Counted from the stretch's first letter, positions 1 to 9,643 are shown. The stretch is DNA of 64,000 nt from Leptolyngbya sp. 'hensonii' (GCF_001939115.1 NZ_MQTZ01000048.1:62138-126137); one strand, 5' to 3'. Made by a program: numbers and translations. Notes: generated by a model not told the origin, from the letters alone.

Positions 1-2
1 GA

Positions 3-2225
3 CTAGCAGCGCTCTACACTGTTACCCATATTCTGACAGAATCTGCCACCTTTAATGAAGCCATGGTACAACTTCTGGAAGCCCTTTGCATGGCTCTGGA
101 TTGGCAGGTCGGTGTTTTATGGATGGTGGATCAACAGTCCAATGTCTTGAAGTGTCAGGAAGTCTGGACTACCCTGCCGGAATTCTTTGCCGAGTTCGAG
201 ACCCTGAATCGGGTGTTGACCTTTGCCCCTGGCACCGGGTTACCTGGGCAGGTGTGGGAAGAGCGCAAGACTGCCTGGATTGAAGACATCAGTTCTGACC
301 CGAACTCTCCTCGCCGATTACATGCCGTTCACAAAAGACTCCAGGGCGTTTTTGCTTTGCCCATTCAGGATGGGTCTGAGTTAATTGGAGTGCTGGAATT
401 TTTTAGCCATAAGCCCTGTCAGCCTGATGATAGTTTATTAGAAATGATGACTGACATCAGTATTAAAATTGGTCAGTTTGCCCAGCGAAAAATTATTGAA
501 ACAGCATTAATTAAACAAACAGAAATTTCAGAAAGCTTAAAATCAATTCTGGATAGCATGGGCGACGCCGTGATTGTGGCCGATGAACAGAAAAACTTTT
601 TGGTCTTTAATCCGGCAGCGGAGCGCATGTTTAAAACTCAGCCCCACAATCTGACCCACAATCAGTGGTTGCAACAGGTCGAGCTTTATCAGGACGACCA
701 TATAATTCCGTTTCACCCCGAAGATTTGCCCTTAGATCGGTCCATTCGGGGGGAAGAAGTGAATGATGTTGAAATGCTCGTCTGCCAACCCCATGCCCCC
801 GACGGGATCTGGATTACAGTCACAGGTCGGCCCATCAAAGATAAAGATGGGGTAGTCAAAGGAGGGGTTGTGGTCTGTCGAGACATCACGGAACGCAAAC
901 GGGTCGAAAAGCAACTATTGTATGATGCGTTCCATGATGGATTAACCGGTTTGGCCAACCGGGTTCTGTTTATGGAACGCTTGCAGCACGCCAGTGCCAT
1001 GGCCAAAAGGAATAAAACCTATCTGTTTGCGGTGCTGTTTCTTGATCTGGATCGCTTTAAGGTGATCAACGATAGCCTTGGTCACATGGTGGGCGATCAG
1101 TTGCTGATTGCCATTGCCCGCAGGCTGGAAGGCTGTCTCCGTGAAGGGGATACCATTTCCCGCTTGGGTGGAGATGAGTTTGCTATCCTGCTCGAAGGCA
1201 TCAAGAACAGTGACTATGCCACTCAAGTTGCGGAACGAGTGCAAAGGGAACTCATGAAGCCGTTTATGATTAACGGGAATGAAATCTTTGCCAGCACTAG
1301 CATTGGGATTGCGTTCAGCACGAATGAGTATGGGCAACCGGAAGATCTACTCCGGGATGCAGATACGGCCATGTATCACGCCAAAAATATGGGTAAGGCT
1401 CGATACCAGATTTTTGATTCCGCTATGCACCTCCGAGCAGTGAAACTGTTGCAGTTGGAAACGGATCTGCGACGGGCGATCGAGCGTCAGGAGTTTGAGG
1501 TTTATTACCAGTCTATAGTGTCGCTGAAAACCCAGAAGATCACAGGCTTTGAAGCCCTGGTCCGCTGGAAACATCCCGAGCGAGGGTTCATTTCTCCCGT
1601 TGAATTCATCCCGATCGCAGAAGAGACCGGCTTAATTCTTCCCCTGGGTTCCTGGGTTCTTCAGGAAGCCTGCCAGCAGATGCGTCGCTGGCAACAGGAA
1701 TTTCCCAATACCTTCGGTTTAACGATCAGTGTCAACATCTCTGGGAAACAATTTTTCCAGGAGGATTTCACCGCTCAAATTCAGCACATCCTCAAGGAGA
1801 CCGGGCTTAATCCCCGCTGTCTCAAGTTGGAAATTACCGAAAGTATCTTTATGGACAATGTGCCCTCGACAACAGCCACATTGTTGGATCTGCAAGCTTT
1901 AGGGATTCAGCTTTCCATGGATGACTTTGGGACAGGGTATTCCTCTTTAAGCTACCTGAATCGATTCCCGATCGACACCCTGAAGATCGATCGCTCCTTC
2001 ATTCAAGTGGTCGATACCGATATTGAGAAACTGGAAATTGTTCGCACTGTCGTCTTGCTGGCTCAGAATTTGGGTATGAACGTGGTAGCGGAAGGGGTGG
2101 AAACCGCCAGTCAACTGGATCAACTGAGGGAACTGAACTGCGAAAGTGCCCAAGGATATTTCTTTTCAAAACCCTTGACCTGGACTGCCGCAAGAACTTT
2201 GATTAAGGAAAGCCTAACGCTATAA
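3..2225 (+). CDS. GAF-PAS-GGDEF-EAL cyclic-di-GMP enzyme (5' partial)
   Basis: Cytosolic bifunctional signalling protein that can make and break cyclic-di-GMP. The frame is open to the left edge, and the residues before the first ATG (position 63) already read as the start of a GAF domain, so the true start lies outside the window. Domains in order, numbering from the ATG at 63: GAF 1-140, PAS 160-275 ending in the usual ITERK-type linker, GGDEF 285-450, EAL 465-720. The GGDEF motif is intact (369-373), with an RxxD inhibitory site five residues before it (R360-D363). The EAL half keeps its FEALVRW, LEITES, DDFGTGYSSL, KIDRSFI and AEGVE signatures, so both activities look possible. It ends 39 bases before the H-NOX gene on the same strand and may be co-transcribed, which would make it the NO output enzyme; that role is inferred. 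Confidence 0.95.
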   Translation, partial: LAALYTVTHILTESATFNEAMVQLLEALCMALDWQVGVLWMVDQQSNVLKCQEVWTTLPEFFAEFETLNRVLTFAPGTGLPGQVWEERKTAWIEDISSDPNSPRRLHAVHKRLQGVFALPIQDGSELIGVLEFFSHKPCQPDDSLLEMMTDISIKIGQFAQRKIIETALIKQTEISESLKSILDSMGDAVIVADEQKNFLVFNPAAERMFKTQPHNLTHNQWLQQVELYQDDHIIPFHPEDLPLDRSIRGEEVNDVEMLVCQPHAPDGIWITVTGRPIKDKDGVVKGGVVVCRDITERKRVEKQLLYDAFHDGLTGLANRVLFMERLQHASAMAKRNKTYLFAVLFLDLDRFKVINDSLGHMVGDQLLIAIARRLEGCLREGDTISRLGGDEFAILLEGIKNSDYATQVAERVQRELMKPFMINGNEIFASTSIGIAFSTNEYGQPEDLLRDADTAMYHAKNMGKARYQIFDSAMHLRAVKLLQLETDLRRAIERQEFEVYYQSIVSLKTQKITGFEALVRWKHPERGFISPVEFIPIAEETGLILPLGSWVLQEACQQMRRWQQEFPNTFGLTISVNISGKQFFQEDFTAQIQHILKETGLNPRCLKLEITESIFMDNVPSTTATLLDLQALGIQLSMDDFGTGYSSLSYLNRFPIDTLKIDRSFIQVVDTDIEKLEIVRTVVLLAQNLGMNVVAEGVETASQLDQLRELNCESAQGYFFSKPLTWTAARTLIKESLTL

Positions 2226-2264
2226 CGTCTTCAAGTACCCACACTGTTCTACAAGGAGGATTCT

Positions 2265-2828
2265 ATGTACGGCTTAGTCAACAAAGCGATCGAAGATATG
2301 GTCTGCAGCCACTTTGGTGAGGAAACCTGGCAAACCATTAAACAAAAAGCAGAGCTGGAAATTGATGCCTTTATCAGCATGGAAGGCTACCCTGACGATG
2401 TCACCCACAAATTGGTCAAAGCCGCCAGTGAAGTCCTGGGCTTATCAGCCTCAGAAATCATGCAGGCTTTTGGGGAATATTGGGTGACCTACACCGCCAG
2501 TGAAGGCTATGGTGAAATGATGGAGATGAGTGGGGACAATCTACCGGAATTTCTGGAAAATCTGGACAACCTGCATGCCCGTGTGGGTGTCATTTTTCCG
2601 CAACTGCAGCCCCCTTCTTTTGACTGCAGTGAGCAGACGGAAGAATCTCTCCATCTCCACTACTATTCCAGCCGCGAGGGTTTAGCCCCGATGGTTGTGG
2701 GGTTGGTAAAAGGACTGGGAACTCGATTTGATACTGAAGTCGATGTCACCCAGACCCAAAGTCGGGAGACGGGTGCTGACCATGATGAATTTCAGATCAA
2801 CTACAAAGCCAAAACGGATGAATCATGA
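2265..2828 (+). CDS. H-NOX heme nitric-oxide-binding sensor
   Basis: Soluble heme sensor of gaseous ligands, 187 aa, the usual length for a stand-alone H-NOX. Visible signatures: [12 protein letters not shown] at the N-terminus, EYWVTY with the distal-pocket Trp, the proximal heme ligand His104 in LDNLHARVG, and the heme-propionate YxSxR motif at Y133-S135-R137. The position where O2-binding H-NOX proteins carry a distal Tyr (near residue 140) is Leu, which in this family goes with NO selectivity over O2. A strong AAGGAGGA site (2253-2260) sets the start. Its stop overlaps the start of the HNOBA kinase (ATGATGA context), so the two are translationally coupled, as expected for a sensor and partner kinase. 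The family call is firm; ligand choice is inferred from the pocket. Confidence 0.97.
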   Translation: MYGLVNKAIEDMVCSHFGEETWQTIKQKAELEIDAFISMEGYPDDVTHKLVKAASEVLGLSASEIMQAFGEYWVTYTASEGYGEMMEMSGDNLPEFLENLDNLHARVGVIFPQLQPPSFDCSEQTEESLHLHYYSSREGLAPMVVGLVKGLGTRFDTEVDVTQTQSRETGADHDEFQINYKAKTDES

Positions 2829-4279
2829 TGACGCCCCACCTGAGTCTTTCCCCCTCTCTATTTGCCCGTGCCTTTCCCTTTCACTTTATATTTAATCGGG
2901 AGGGGGAAGTCATTCAGGCTGGAGAGGTGATGCAGCGCATCACCCTAGATGGATTAATTGGCAGTCAAGTTGAACAGTACTTTCAAATTATTCGCCCTAA
3001 AGTCGAGTTCGACTTTGAGGCCATACACAAGCAATCTCGCTCTCTTTTTCTGCTGGAATCCCTCCACAATGGGATGCAACTCAAAGGGCAAATGATGCTC
3101 CTGGAAGATCAGGAGGTCATGTGTTTTCTGGGGTCTCCCTGGGTGACGGATACGGCTAGCCTGGGACCTCTGGGGCTAAAGTTGAAGGATTTTGCCATTC
3201 ATGACCCGATCGTGGACTTCCTGTTTCTCCTGCAGGCCAAAAATACGGCCCTCATGGACACCAAAAAGTTGACCGATGAACTGACCCAGCAACAGGCCCA
3301 GTTACGGAGTGCCTTGCAAATTAAGGAAAGTCTGGCAGAAATTGCTGAAGCGCAGGCCAAAAAGCTGAAAAAGGCCCTGCATGAGTTGCAGAATACCCAG
3401 ACCCAATTAATTCAAACAGAGAAGATGTCGGGCCTCGGGCAACTCGTCGCCGGGATTGCCCACGAAATTAACAATCCCATTAATTTTATCTACGGTAATA
3501 TCCAGCATGCCAATGAATATATCCAGGATTTAATCGGGCTTTTGCAACTCTATCAACAGTCCTATCCAGAGCCCAGATCAGACATTCAAGCCCGAACCGA
3601 GGAAATAGATATTACGTTTCTGCTGGAGGATCTGCCCCAACTCCTGAATTCCATGAAAGTGGGGACCGATCGCATCCGTCAGATTGTCCTGTCACTGCGC
3701 AACTTTTCCCGGCTGGACGAGGCGGAAATGAAGGCTGTGGATATTCATGAAGGTATTGATAGCACCTTACTGATTTTGCAAAGCCGATTAAAAGCCAGGG
3801 GAGACTGTCCAGCAGTCAAAGTGATCAAAAATTATGGCAATTTGCCCCTGGTGGAGTGTTATGCCGGACAACTGAATCAGGTGTTTATGAATCTGCTGAG
3901 CAATGCGATCGATGCGTTGGAGGCTCCCCAACCTCATCATTCCCGATCAGGAACGAGCTGTCATACCAGCACCATCACCATTACCACAGAAGTCGATGAC
4001 TGTGATCAGGCCGTCATTCGGATTGGGGATAATGGACCCGGCATGACCGAGGCCGTGAGAGCCCGATTGTTTGATCCATTTTTCACCACCAAGCCCGTCG
4101 GTAAAGGCACGGGCCTGGGCCTATCCATCAGCTATCAGATTGTTGTTGAGAAGCATCAGGGAACGCTCCATTGTATTTCTGAACCCGGTATGGGAGCTGA
4201 GTTCCGGATTGAGATTCCCCTGCGGCGGTTCACCGATCGTGAGACTGTGCATCAGGCCAGGGCCTATTCCATTTCCTGA
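2825..4279 (+). CDS. HNOBA-domain sensor histidine kinase
   Basis: Histidine kinase of 484 aa, expected partner of the H-NOX sensor. The N-terminal 1-140 region has the features of the heme-NO-binding-associated (HNOBA) PAS-like domain, with the typical FPFHFIFN start and a conserved [11 protein letters not shown] end. A coiled coil follows at 140-200. The kinase core has the phospho-acceptor H213 in GIAHEINNP, an N box around N360 ([11 protein letters not shown]), a G1 box at DNGPGM (402-407) and a G2 box at GKGTGLGLS. There are no membrane segments, so it acts in the cytosol. It overlaps the H-NOX gene by four bases. No receiver domain or response regulator follows directly; the preceding GGDEF-EAL protein has no receiver domain either, so its phospho-target is unknown. 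Confidence 0.94.
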   Translation: MMTPHLSLSPSLFARAFPFHFIFNREGEVIQAGEVMQRITLDGLIGSQVEQYFQIIRPKVEFDFEAIHKQSRSLFLLESLHNGMQLKGQMMLLEDQEVMCFLGSPWVTDTASLGPLGLKLKDFAIHDPIVDFLFLLQAKNTALMDTKKLTDELTQQQAQLRSALQIKESLAEIAEAQAKKLKKALHELQNTQTQLIQTEKMSGLGQLVAGIAHEINNPINFIYGNIQHANEYIQDLIGLLQLYQQSYPEPRSDIQARTEEIDITFLLEDLPQLLNSMKVGTDRIRQIVLSLRNFSRLDEAEMKAVDIHEGIDSTLLILQSRLKARGDCPAVKVIKNYGNLPLVECYAGQLNQVFMNLLSNAIDALEAPQPHHSRSGTSCHTSTITITTEVDDCDQAVIRIGDNGPGMTEAVRARLFDPFFTTKPVGKGTGLGLSISYQIVVEKHQGTLHCISEPGMGAEFRIEIPLRRFTDRETVHQARAYSIS

Positions 4280-4506
4280 TAGTTTTGAATGGGCACGCGG
4301 CAGATCCAAAACAAGGCTGGATTCAAAACCATCAGCGGTTTGGCAACAGACGAAGTGCGCGATCGGCAGATGAGGGCAGATTCTGATCGGGATATTGCCT
4401 GGGTTCACCCCGGACGGGAGCAGTTTGGCCCCCAATGCAATCAGAGCCTAATTAGAGCCTTGCAGCCCGTTTCCCCGGCTTGGAGAGCAAACTGCAAGGC
4501 ACCCCC

Positions 4507-4791
4507 CTACTTCTCGACCTGAACGCCTTTCCAGAAAGCGACATAACCAGTAATATTCTTGGCCGCATCCTTGGGTGTGGGATAGTACCAGGCTGCATCA
4601 GGGTTAACTTTGCCCCCTACTTCCAGGTTGTAGTAGCTGGCGACCCCTTTCCAACCGCAGGTCGTGTGGGTGTTGCTTTCCTTGAAATATTCCTTGTGAA
4701 GGGCATCGGGTGGGAAGTAGTAGTTCCCTTCCACCACTTCACAACGATCGCTCTCGGCTAAAACAGCCCCATTCCAGATTGCTTTCGACAT
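4507..4791 (-). CDS. DUF427 family protein
   Basis: Small protein of 94 aa matching the DUF427 family (typical length about 90-95 aa), whose biochemical role is unknown. Recognisable features are the MSKAIWNGAVLAESD start, YFPPDAL and TTCGWKGVASYY, and a C-terminal DAAWYYPTPKDAAKNI segment ending in VAFWKGV. The reading frame is open 19 codons further upstream, but the ATG at 4791 starts the family domain at its usual place and is preferred. It stands alone, facing the HNOBA kinase gene. The family is known from bacteria and fungi; no function should be read from it. Confidence 0.88.
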   Translation of the reverse strand: MSKAIWNGAVLAESDRCEVVEGNYYFPPDALHKEYFKESNTHTTCGWKGVASYYNLEVGGKVNPDAAWYYPTPKDAAKNITGYVAFWKGVQVEK

Positions 4792-5319
4792 AGGGTTTTC
4801 TCTAGAGGTTTCTTTTCCTATTCTCTCCAAACTTTTAGGAGGGAACAAGTTTATTCCGCTTCAGGTCAGTCTATATCTCTCTCAGGAGAACCCTAGCGTC
4901 AAGTTGTAGCTCTCTAGGGTTGTGCTGATATCCGGCGGCAGGTTGTCAATTTATTATTTCTGAGAGTAAATTAGAAGGGCTGGAACTTTCCTGTTGATTG
5001 ATCCTGAACAGGATTTACGATGCAGACCATTCCCTGCCCATTGAATTTCACGCAGCTATACAGTGGGCTAGTTGCATAGCCCTCCCGTTGCTAGAGGTAT
5101 ACGGGGATAGCCCAGGGGAGGATTCAGGCTAGAACGAGGTTGCAATGGATCATACCAATGAATCCTTGGAAAGGATGCGTTAGGTTAAGCACTCAAAATA
5201 CTGGATCCGAGCCTATGGGAGCAACTGGAAGTTGGTATTCCTTTGCCCAATAGCTATTGTCGAAAAGCTTTGCCATGAACACATCCCATCTAATTCAAGC
5301 ATAGGGAATTAGGACAACC
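4792..5319. other. Gene-free stretch
   Basis: About 530 bases between the divergent DUF427 gene and the metallo-hydrolase gene. No convincing frame is present. A weak inverted repeat (CCTGTT...AACAGG, about 4991-5013) is visible. This stretch must hold the promoters of both flanking genes, but no clear -35/-10 pair could be assigned. Confidence 0.5.
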
Positions 5320-6852
5320 ATGGTCAGTCAATCTGTGATTAATGTTGATCTCGCTGATGTATTTGAACAGCCCGATCGCAAGGGTTTTCTTCATACTCTC
5401 GCCTGGGGAGATTATGTTGAGGTGCTGGAAACCACTGATACCTATCTGCGGATCAGCACCGTGAAGTATGAGGAGACAAGCAACGGCAGTATTCTGCCTG
5501 TTAAAACTGAAGCCTATATTTGCCCTACCAAGTCCTCTAACCTGTCGCCTGCTGATATTGCCATTCCCCAAGCAGACAGTAAAGTTCTCAAGGTCAATTT
5601 TGTCGATGTGCAACAGGGCGATGGCGCGGTGATTGAGTCACCAGACGGGAAGATCATTCTGGTAGATGGTGGCGATAACCAGCTCTTCGCCCGCTATCTG
5701 GCCGCCCGGTTTCGGGGGACAAGCCTAACAAATCCCAAATCGATCGACTGCATTCTCGTCACCCACGGTGATGCAGACCATTTCGATGGGCTGACCCAAA
5801 TTCATGCATCGGAAACCAATCCTGAGCCGAGAAAACGGCTCTTTATTGAGCCCAAACGGGTCTATCACAACGGTTTGGTGAAGCGTCCGAGCAAGGACAA
5901 ACACAACAAAACCATCCCTGAAAAAGAACTGCTGGGGCCGACCCAAGTTGTGGATGGCGAAACAATCCTCACGGGACTGGTAGAGAGTTTGCTGGATGTG
6001 CCGAATGAGGAAATGAACCAGCCCTTTCGCCAGTGGAAGGAAGCCCTGAAAAAATGGAATGACCGGAGCAACATTGAGTTTCGCAGGCTCTCCTTTGGGG
6101 AGAAGGATGCCTTCGATTTCTTCAACAATGGTGACCTGGAGATCTCTGTTCTGGGGCCGTTCGTGACCGAAAAGGGATCAGTGAGGGGACTCAAATTCCT
6201 AGGCAATCCTCCTAAAGGACCCCGAATCGGGCACGAGTCCATGAGTTTGGGGGAAGCCGACTTCAAAGGCTTTTCAGCCTCCCACACCATCAATGGTCAT
6301 TCCATTGTCTTCCGACTTCGATATGGTGGGTTTAGCTATCTATTCTGCGGCGATCTGAATGATGAAGCCAGCCGTATCCTGGGCCGCAAGCATCAGAAGG
6401 GCGAAATTAATCTCCGGTCTGAGGTCTTCAAGGTGCCACACCATGGCTCAGCAGATTTTTCTGGGGCTTTCTTTCAGATGGTTTCCCCCATTGTGAGTGT
6501 GATTTCCAGTGGCGATGAATCGGCGAAGCAAGAGTATATCCATCCCCGTGCCACCCTGGTTGGTGCCCTCGGACGACATTCCCGAGTTGATGAGCCCCTC
6601 ATCTTTGTCACCGAGCTCGTGGCCTTCTTCAACCTTGAAGGTTGGGCAAGTTTAACGGATCAGAAAAAGGCCGAAAAGAGAGGGGAGTTTTTCGCGTTCA
6701 GCCGGAGGGCCTACGGCATCGTGAAGACCCGCACAGATGGCACTCGCCTGCTGGTCTACACCGACAGTGGCAAGACCAACATGAAGGAAGCCTATTGCTA
6801 CTCATTAGACCAGAACGGCTTGCCAGTGCCCGCACCCCTGGTGAGGGCATAA
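5320..6852 (+). CDS. ComEC-like metallo-beta-lactamase-fold hydrolase with N-terminal SH3-like domain
   Basis: Predicted cytosolic metal-dependent hydrolase of 510 aa with no signal peptide or membrane segment. Residues 1-75 look like a bacterial SH3-type beta domain. Residues 88-395 form the metallo-beta-lactamase fold: VDGGDN, the metal motif THGDADHFDG (H149, D151, D153, H154; the HxDxDH form typical of ComEC and not the HxHxDH of class B lactamases), YLFCGD with D345, and KVPHHGSADFS with H374/H375. An unusual insert of about 160 residues sits between the metal motif and the late Asp. The ComEC-type catalytic domain is regarded as a nuclease in competence; substrate here is unknown. It is followed after 66 bases by the DUF2278-lamin-tail gene on the same strand, suggesting a two-gene operon. 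Confidence 0.87.
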   Translation: MVSQSVINVDLADVFEQPDRKGFLHTLAWGDYVEVLETTDTYLRISTVKYEETSNGSILPVKTEAYICPTKSSNLSPADIAIPQADSKVLKVNFVDVQQGDGAVIESPDGKIILVDGGDNQLFARYLAARFRGTSLTNPKSIDCILVTHGDADHFDGLTQIHASETNPEPRKRLFIEPKRVYHNGLVKRPSKDKHNKTIPEKELLGPTQVVDGETILTGLVESLLDVPNEEMNQPFRQWKEALKKWNDRSNIEFRRLSFGEKDAFDFFNNGDLEISVLGPFVTEKGSVRGLKFLGNPPKGPRIGHESMSLGEADFKGFSASHTINGHSIVFRLRYGGFSYLFCGDLNDEASRILGRKHQKGEINLRSEVFKVPHHGSADFSGAFFQMVSPIVSVISSGDESAKQEYIHPRATLVGALGRHSRVDEPLIFVTELVAFFNLEGWASLTDQKKAEKRGEFFAFSRRAYGIVKTRTDGTRLLVYTDSGKTNMKEAYCYSLDQNGLPVPAPLVRA

Positions 6853-6918
6853 GGACCTGCAAGCAGCCCACCGCATCGATCGCCTCATCCACAATCAATT
6901 TTTACAATGGAGTGACCC

Positions 6919-7974
6919 ATGAAGAACTACGGTGTTTTGAAAGGAATAGCTGTCAAATACGAGCGAGATGACGACAAAGATCCTCACTCAGAGCTGCTCA
7001 TGAACGTTAAGGGCGTGAGTTATCGGATCGCCATTAATGTGCGATCGAGTCGGGGTCCAGTCCACCAGCGGTTGGTCGAGTATTTGATTATGCACGACAT
7101 CAAGCATCCGATCGTCGATCGGGCGCGAGAATTACCTGAAGGGTGGAACGATCTGGAAGATGGGATCAAGGATGGGGCTGCGATCGACTACATTCGCAGT
7201 AACATTTTCCGGGCAACGGACATGAAACCAATTACCCATTTCGCACCGGGTCCAAACAACGATCTATTCGAACACGTAGAAGATCTGTTGCAGCGTGCTA
7301 TTCACGAGGATGGTGCAGTGGTGTATGCATTTGGTGAACGCTGGGGGCCTGAACAAAATAAGCAGGATGCTTACTTCGGCTTTCTGCCGGGCAATGGGGT
7401 CCACTTGATTCACATGAACCAGGGGGGAACTGGGGAAAATCATGGGACTTTCCATGACGGGGCACTGATCATCGATTTCCCGAAATCGGGCACGGCTTCA
7501 GCCCTGTTTCTGAAGTTCCAGAACCAGATCTGGCACACGGATGAGGGAACTGCGACCCCCATTGTCCATGCTCCAACTGTACCTGTTGTCCCGATTCCAG
7601 GCAGTGGCACGATCGAGCCCTGGCCTGTGGTGGCCTCGGATTCGCCCTACCATCTGGCTCGCATCATTGCTGCCATGGTCAATCCTCGTTCCGAGGATCC
7701 GGGTCGCGAGTTCGTGACGATTCTCAACATCGCAGACCAGGCGTTAGACCTAACTGGCTGGCAGATTCTCGATAAACAGGACAAGGCGGACACTCTCTCC
7801 GGTTCGCTTCAGCCCGGTGAAGCGGCTATTTTCCGGCTCAGCGGCAAGGGGGCACAACTGTCGAACAAGGGCGGCACCATCACCCTATTGGACTCCCGAG
7901 GACTCAAGGTAGATGGGGTAGCCTATACCAAGGATGAGGCAAAGGCTGAGGGTAAACCAATTGTTTTCTCGTGA
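6919..7974 (+). CDS. DUF2278 (YukJ-like) protein with C-terminal lamin-tail domain
   Basis: Protein of 351 aa in two parts. Residues 1-215 match DUF2278/YukJ: the start MKNYGVLKG, then YRIAINVRSS, an FRATDMKPI segment, AVVYAFGERWGPE and GNGVHLIHMNQG. After a Pro/Val-rich linker (about 220-240), residues 245-351 form a lamin-tail-like Ig fold (LARIIAAMVNPRSED, FVTILNIADQALDLTGWQIL, LQPGEAAIFRLSGKG). No signal peptide is seen. Function unknown. Bacterial lamin-tail domains are often linked to metallo-hydrolase and nuclease proteins, and here the gene directly follows such a hydrolase, so a joint role on DNA is a reasonable inference only. Confidence 0.87.
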   Translation: MKNYGVLKGIAVKYERDDDKDPHSELLMNVKGVSYRIAINVRSSRGPVHQRLVEYLIMHDIKHPIVDRARELPEGWNDLEDGIKDGAAIDYIRSNIFRATDMKPITHFAPGPNNDLFEHVEDLLQRAIHEDGAVVYAFGERWGPEQNKQDAYFGFLPGNGVHLIHMNQGGTGENHGTFHDGALIIDFPKSGTASALFLKFQNQIWHTDEGTATPIVHAPTVPVVPIPGSGTIEPWPVVASDSPYHLARIIAAMVNPRSEDPGREFVTILNIADQALDLTGWQILDKQDKADTLSGSLQPGEAAIFRLSGKGAQLSNKGGTITLLDSRGLKVDGVAYTKDEAKAEGKPIVFS

Positions 7975-7980
7975 GCCAAA

Positions 7981-8068
7981 TTAAGGATCACGAATTAAAT
8001 AAGATGAATAATTAGGGTTTGGGGGCTTCGCCCCCAAACCCCTACTTTATTTAGGTTTCGATCCTAAC
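7981..8068. repeat. MITE-like inverted-repeat element / bidirectional terminator
   Basis: An 88-base element between convergent genes. Ends are imperfect inverted repeats (TTAAGGATC at 7981-7989 against GATCCTAAC at 8060-8068, with A/T-rich arms inside). The centre is a perfect 11-bp stem, GGGTTTGGGGG (8015-8025) with CCCCCAAACCC (8031-8041), and a 5-base loop. It overlaps the last codons of the ABC-2 permease gene. Its ends resemble those of the element at 29192-29335. It could act as a terminator for both genes. Confidence 0.65.
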
Positions 8069-8846
8069 TAGAAGCACTGGTATAAAACCGAAGTGCAAAT
8101 CGCCAGAAGATACTTGAAGCAATGAATAATAGTAGGGCCAGTAATCCTGCACCAGCCAGCCAGGGGAGTTGTCCCCGACCCAGGATGGCTTCAGCCGGAA
8201 TGCTGGTCAGAAAGGCTACGGGGACCACGAATGTGAAGAAAAACCGGTAGATTGCCGGGTAAGCGACGATCGGGTATCGGCCCGCTTCAATCAGCCCCCG
8301 CAGGACTTCCGTGACATTGTAAATCTTGACAAACCAGATGCTGGTTGCCCCCAGCATGAACCAGAGGCTGTAAAGGCTGACGAGACCAAACAGCACTGGG
8401 ATACTGCCCAACAGGTAATTGTCCCAGCGCAGGTGCAACTGGCTACCAGCATAGCCCAGCAACATCAGGGAGAAGCACAAATCCGGCAACCCCCAGAGGG
8501 AAACGGTATGGGCCGACAGCCAGAACTGGGAGTTAATCGGTCTGAGCAACACAAAATCCAAGGTGCCCTGCTGAATATGATTCACAATGCGATTCAGGTT
8601 GGGGGCCAGGAAGGTGCTGGAAAAACCCTGGAGCAGGGTGAAGAGGCCCAGGACAACCAGGGCCTCTTCCCATCGCCAACCACTAAAGCTATAACCGGTG
8701 CGATAGAAGAGGAAGAGACCAAACAGGCTGCCGACAAAATTTCCCAGACTGGTCAGGGTCGCCAGCAGGAAATTCAGGCGATATTCCATCTCGGCGGCGA
8801 TCGCTGTACTCCAGAAGGTCCCCAGCAATTTGATATATCTGAACAT
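8064..8846 (-). CDS. ABC-2 family permease (ABC2_membrane_6 type), second of pair
   Basis: Polytopic inner-membrane protein of 260 aa with about six hydrophobic segments, of the DUF990/ABC-2 type permease family (COG3694-like). Family marks are the N-terminal EMEYRLNFLL and the internal IQQGTLDFVLLRPINSQFW motif, the latter shared with its neighbour as EGRLSPRLLQPIDPVW. It starts five bases after the stop of the other permease, so the two are co-translated and probably form a heterodimeric channel. These permeases normally work with a separate ATPase, which is not in this window. Substrate unknown. Confidence 0.88.
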   Translation of the reverse strand: MFRYIKLLGTFWSTAIAAEMEYRLNFLLATLTSLGNFVGSLFGLFLFYRTGYSFSGWRWEEALVVLGLFTLLQGFSSTFLAPNLNRIVNHIQQGTLDFVLLRPINSQFWLSAHTVSLWGLPDLCFSLMLLGYAGSQLHLRWDNYLLGSIPVLFGLVSLYSLWFMLGATSIWFVKIYNVTEVLRGLIEAGRYPIVAYPAIYRFFFTFVVPVAFLTSIPAEAILGRGQLPWLAGAGLLALLLFIASSIFWRFALRFYTSASS

Positions 8847-8851
8847 CTGAA

Positions 8852-9643
8852 TCAGGCTCCCATGCCCGAATATCGTTTCAAACCCTGTCGCCAGAGCCAG
8901 CGATTGATCACCAGGAAGGTTCCGCCCCAGGCAAACACAACCAGGAACGCCCGTCCCAGATCCACCGGCAACCCTACCAGCAGGGCTGCCGGGAAGTAAA
9001 TCATATAGGGAAAAGGTGTCCAGGAAAGAATTTCGCGCATCAGAGGAGGAAAGATTTCGAGCGGGGCAATGAGGCCAGACAAGAACAGATACAGCAGGAA
9101 CCAGAATTGTTCGATCGCCGCTGCCCGTTCAATCCAAAAGGCAAACAGGGCAAAGGTGTACTGAATAACAAAGCGCAGGCAGAAAGCCATCGTCACAGCC
9201 AGCAGGAACAGGACAAAATTCAGCAACGTCGGGACCCAAAACGCTTCGGGGTAGAGAACAAAGAAGAACCCGACCAGGAGGAGGGCAAAGGGAAGACGGG
9301 CAAAGCGTTCGGCAAAGTGGGAGATGAAATGGTGCCAGACGGGATCGATCGGCTGCAACAGGCGGGGAGAGAGTCGGCCTTCGACCACTTCTTTCTCAAA
9401 CTCCCAGATCACCCAGACAATACTGAACTGACGGGCAATAAAGGCTGCCAGAAAGTAGCGGGCGAAATCCAGAGGGGTGAGGCCAAACTGCCCCCCCTGG
9501 GCTGCCTGCATCCAGGCTCCCATCAGAATAAAGGGCAATACTCCGGCCAGCGTCCAGAGCAGCAGTTCAGCCCGGTATTCCAGCATGTAGGCGTAATAGA
9601 CGGACAGTAAGACTTTGGTAATCCGAAGTAGTCTGGAGAACAT
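8852..9643 (-). CDS. ABC-2 family permease (COG4587-like), first of pair
   Basis: Polytopic membrane protein of 263 aa with about six transmembrane segments. It has the family's N-terminal YAYMLEYRAELLLW and the cytoplasmic motif VEGRLSPRLLQPIDPVWHHF, followed by FAERFARLPFALLL. First gene of a two-permease operon on the minus strand. Its role is export or import with a missing ATPase partner; homologous pairs are known in Streptomyces and cyanobacteria, with few substrates defined. The ATG at 9643 gives the usual short cytoplasmic N-terminus. Confidence 0.88.
   Translation of the reverse strand: MFSRLLRITKVLLSVYYAYMLEYRAELLLWTLAGVLPFILMGAWMQAAQGGQFGLTPLDFARYFLAAFIARQFSIVWVIWEFEKEVVEGRLSPRLLQPIDPVWHHFISHFAERFARLPFALLLVGFFFVLYPEAFWVPTLLNFVLFLLAVTMAFCLRFVIQYTFALFAFWIERAAAIEQFWFLLYLFLSGLIAPLEIFPPLMREILSWTPFPYMIYFPAALLVGLPVDLGRAFLVVFAWGGTFLVINRWLWRQGLKRYSGMGA

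Noticed and set aside
4289-4761. Two overlapping plus-strand frames between the HNOBA kinase and DUF427
   Set aside because: They overlap the DUF427 gene on the other strand and show no family features.
8169-8999. Open frame of 276 codons opposite the ABC-2 permease pair
   Set aside because: It crosses the junction of the two permease genes on the other strand and has a charged, gene-unlike composition.
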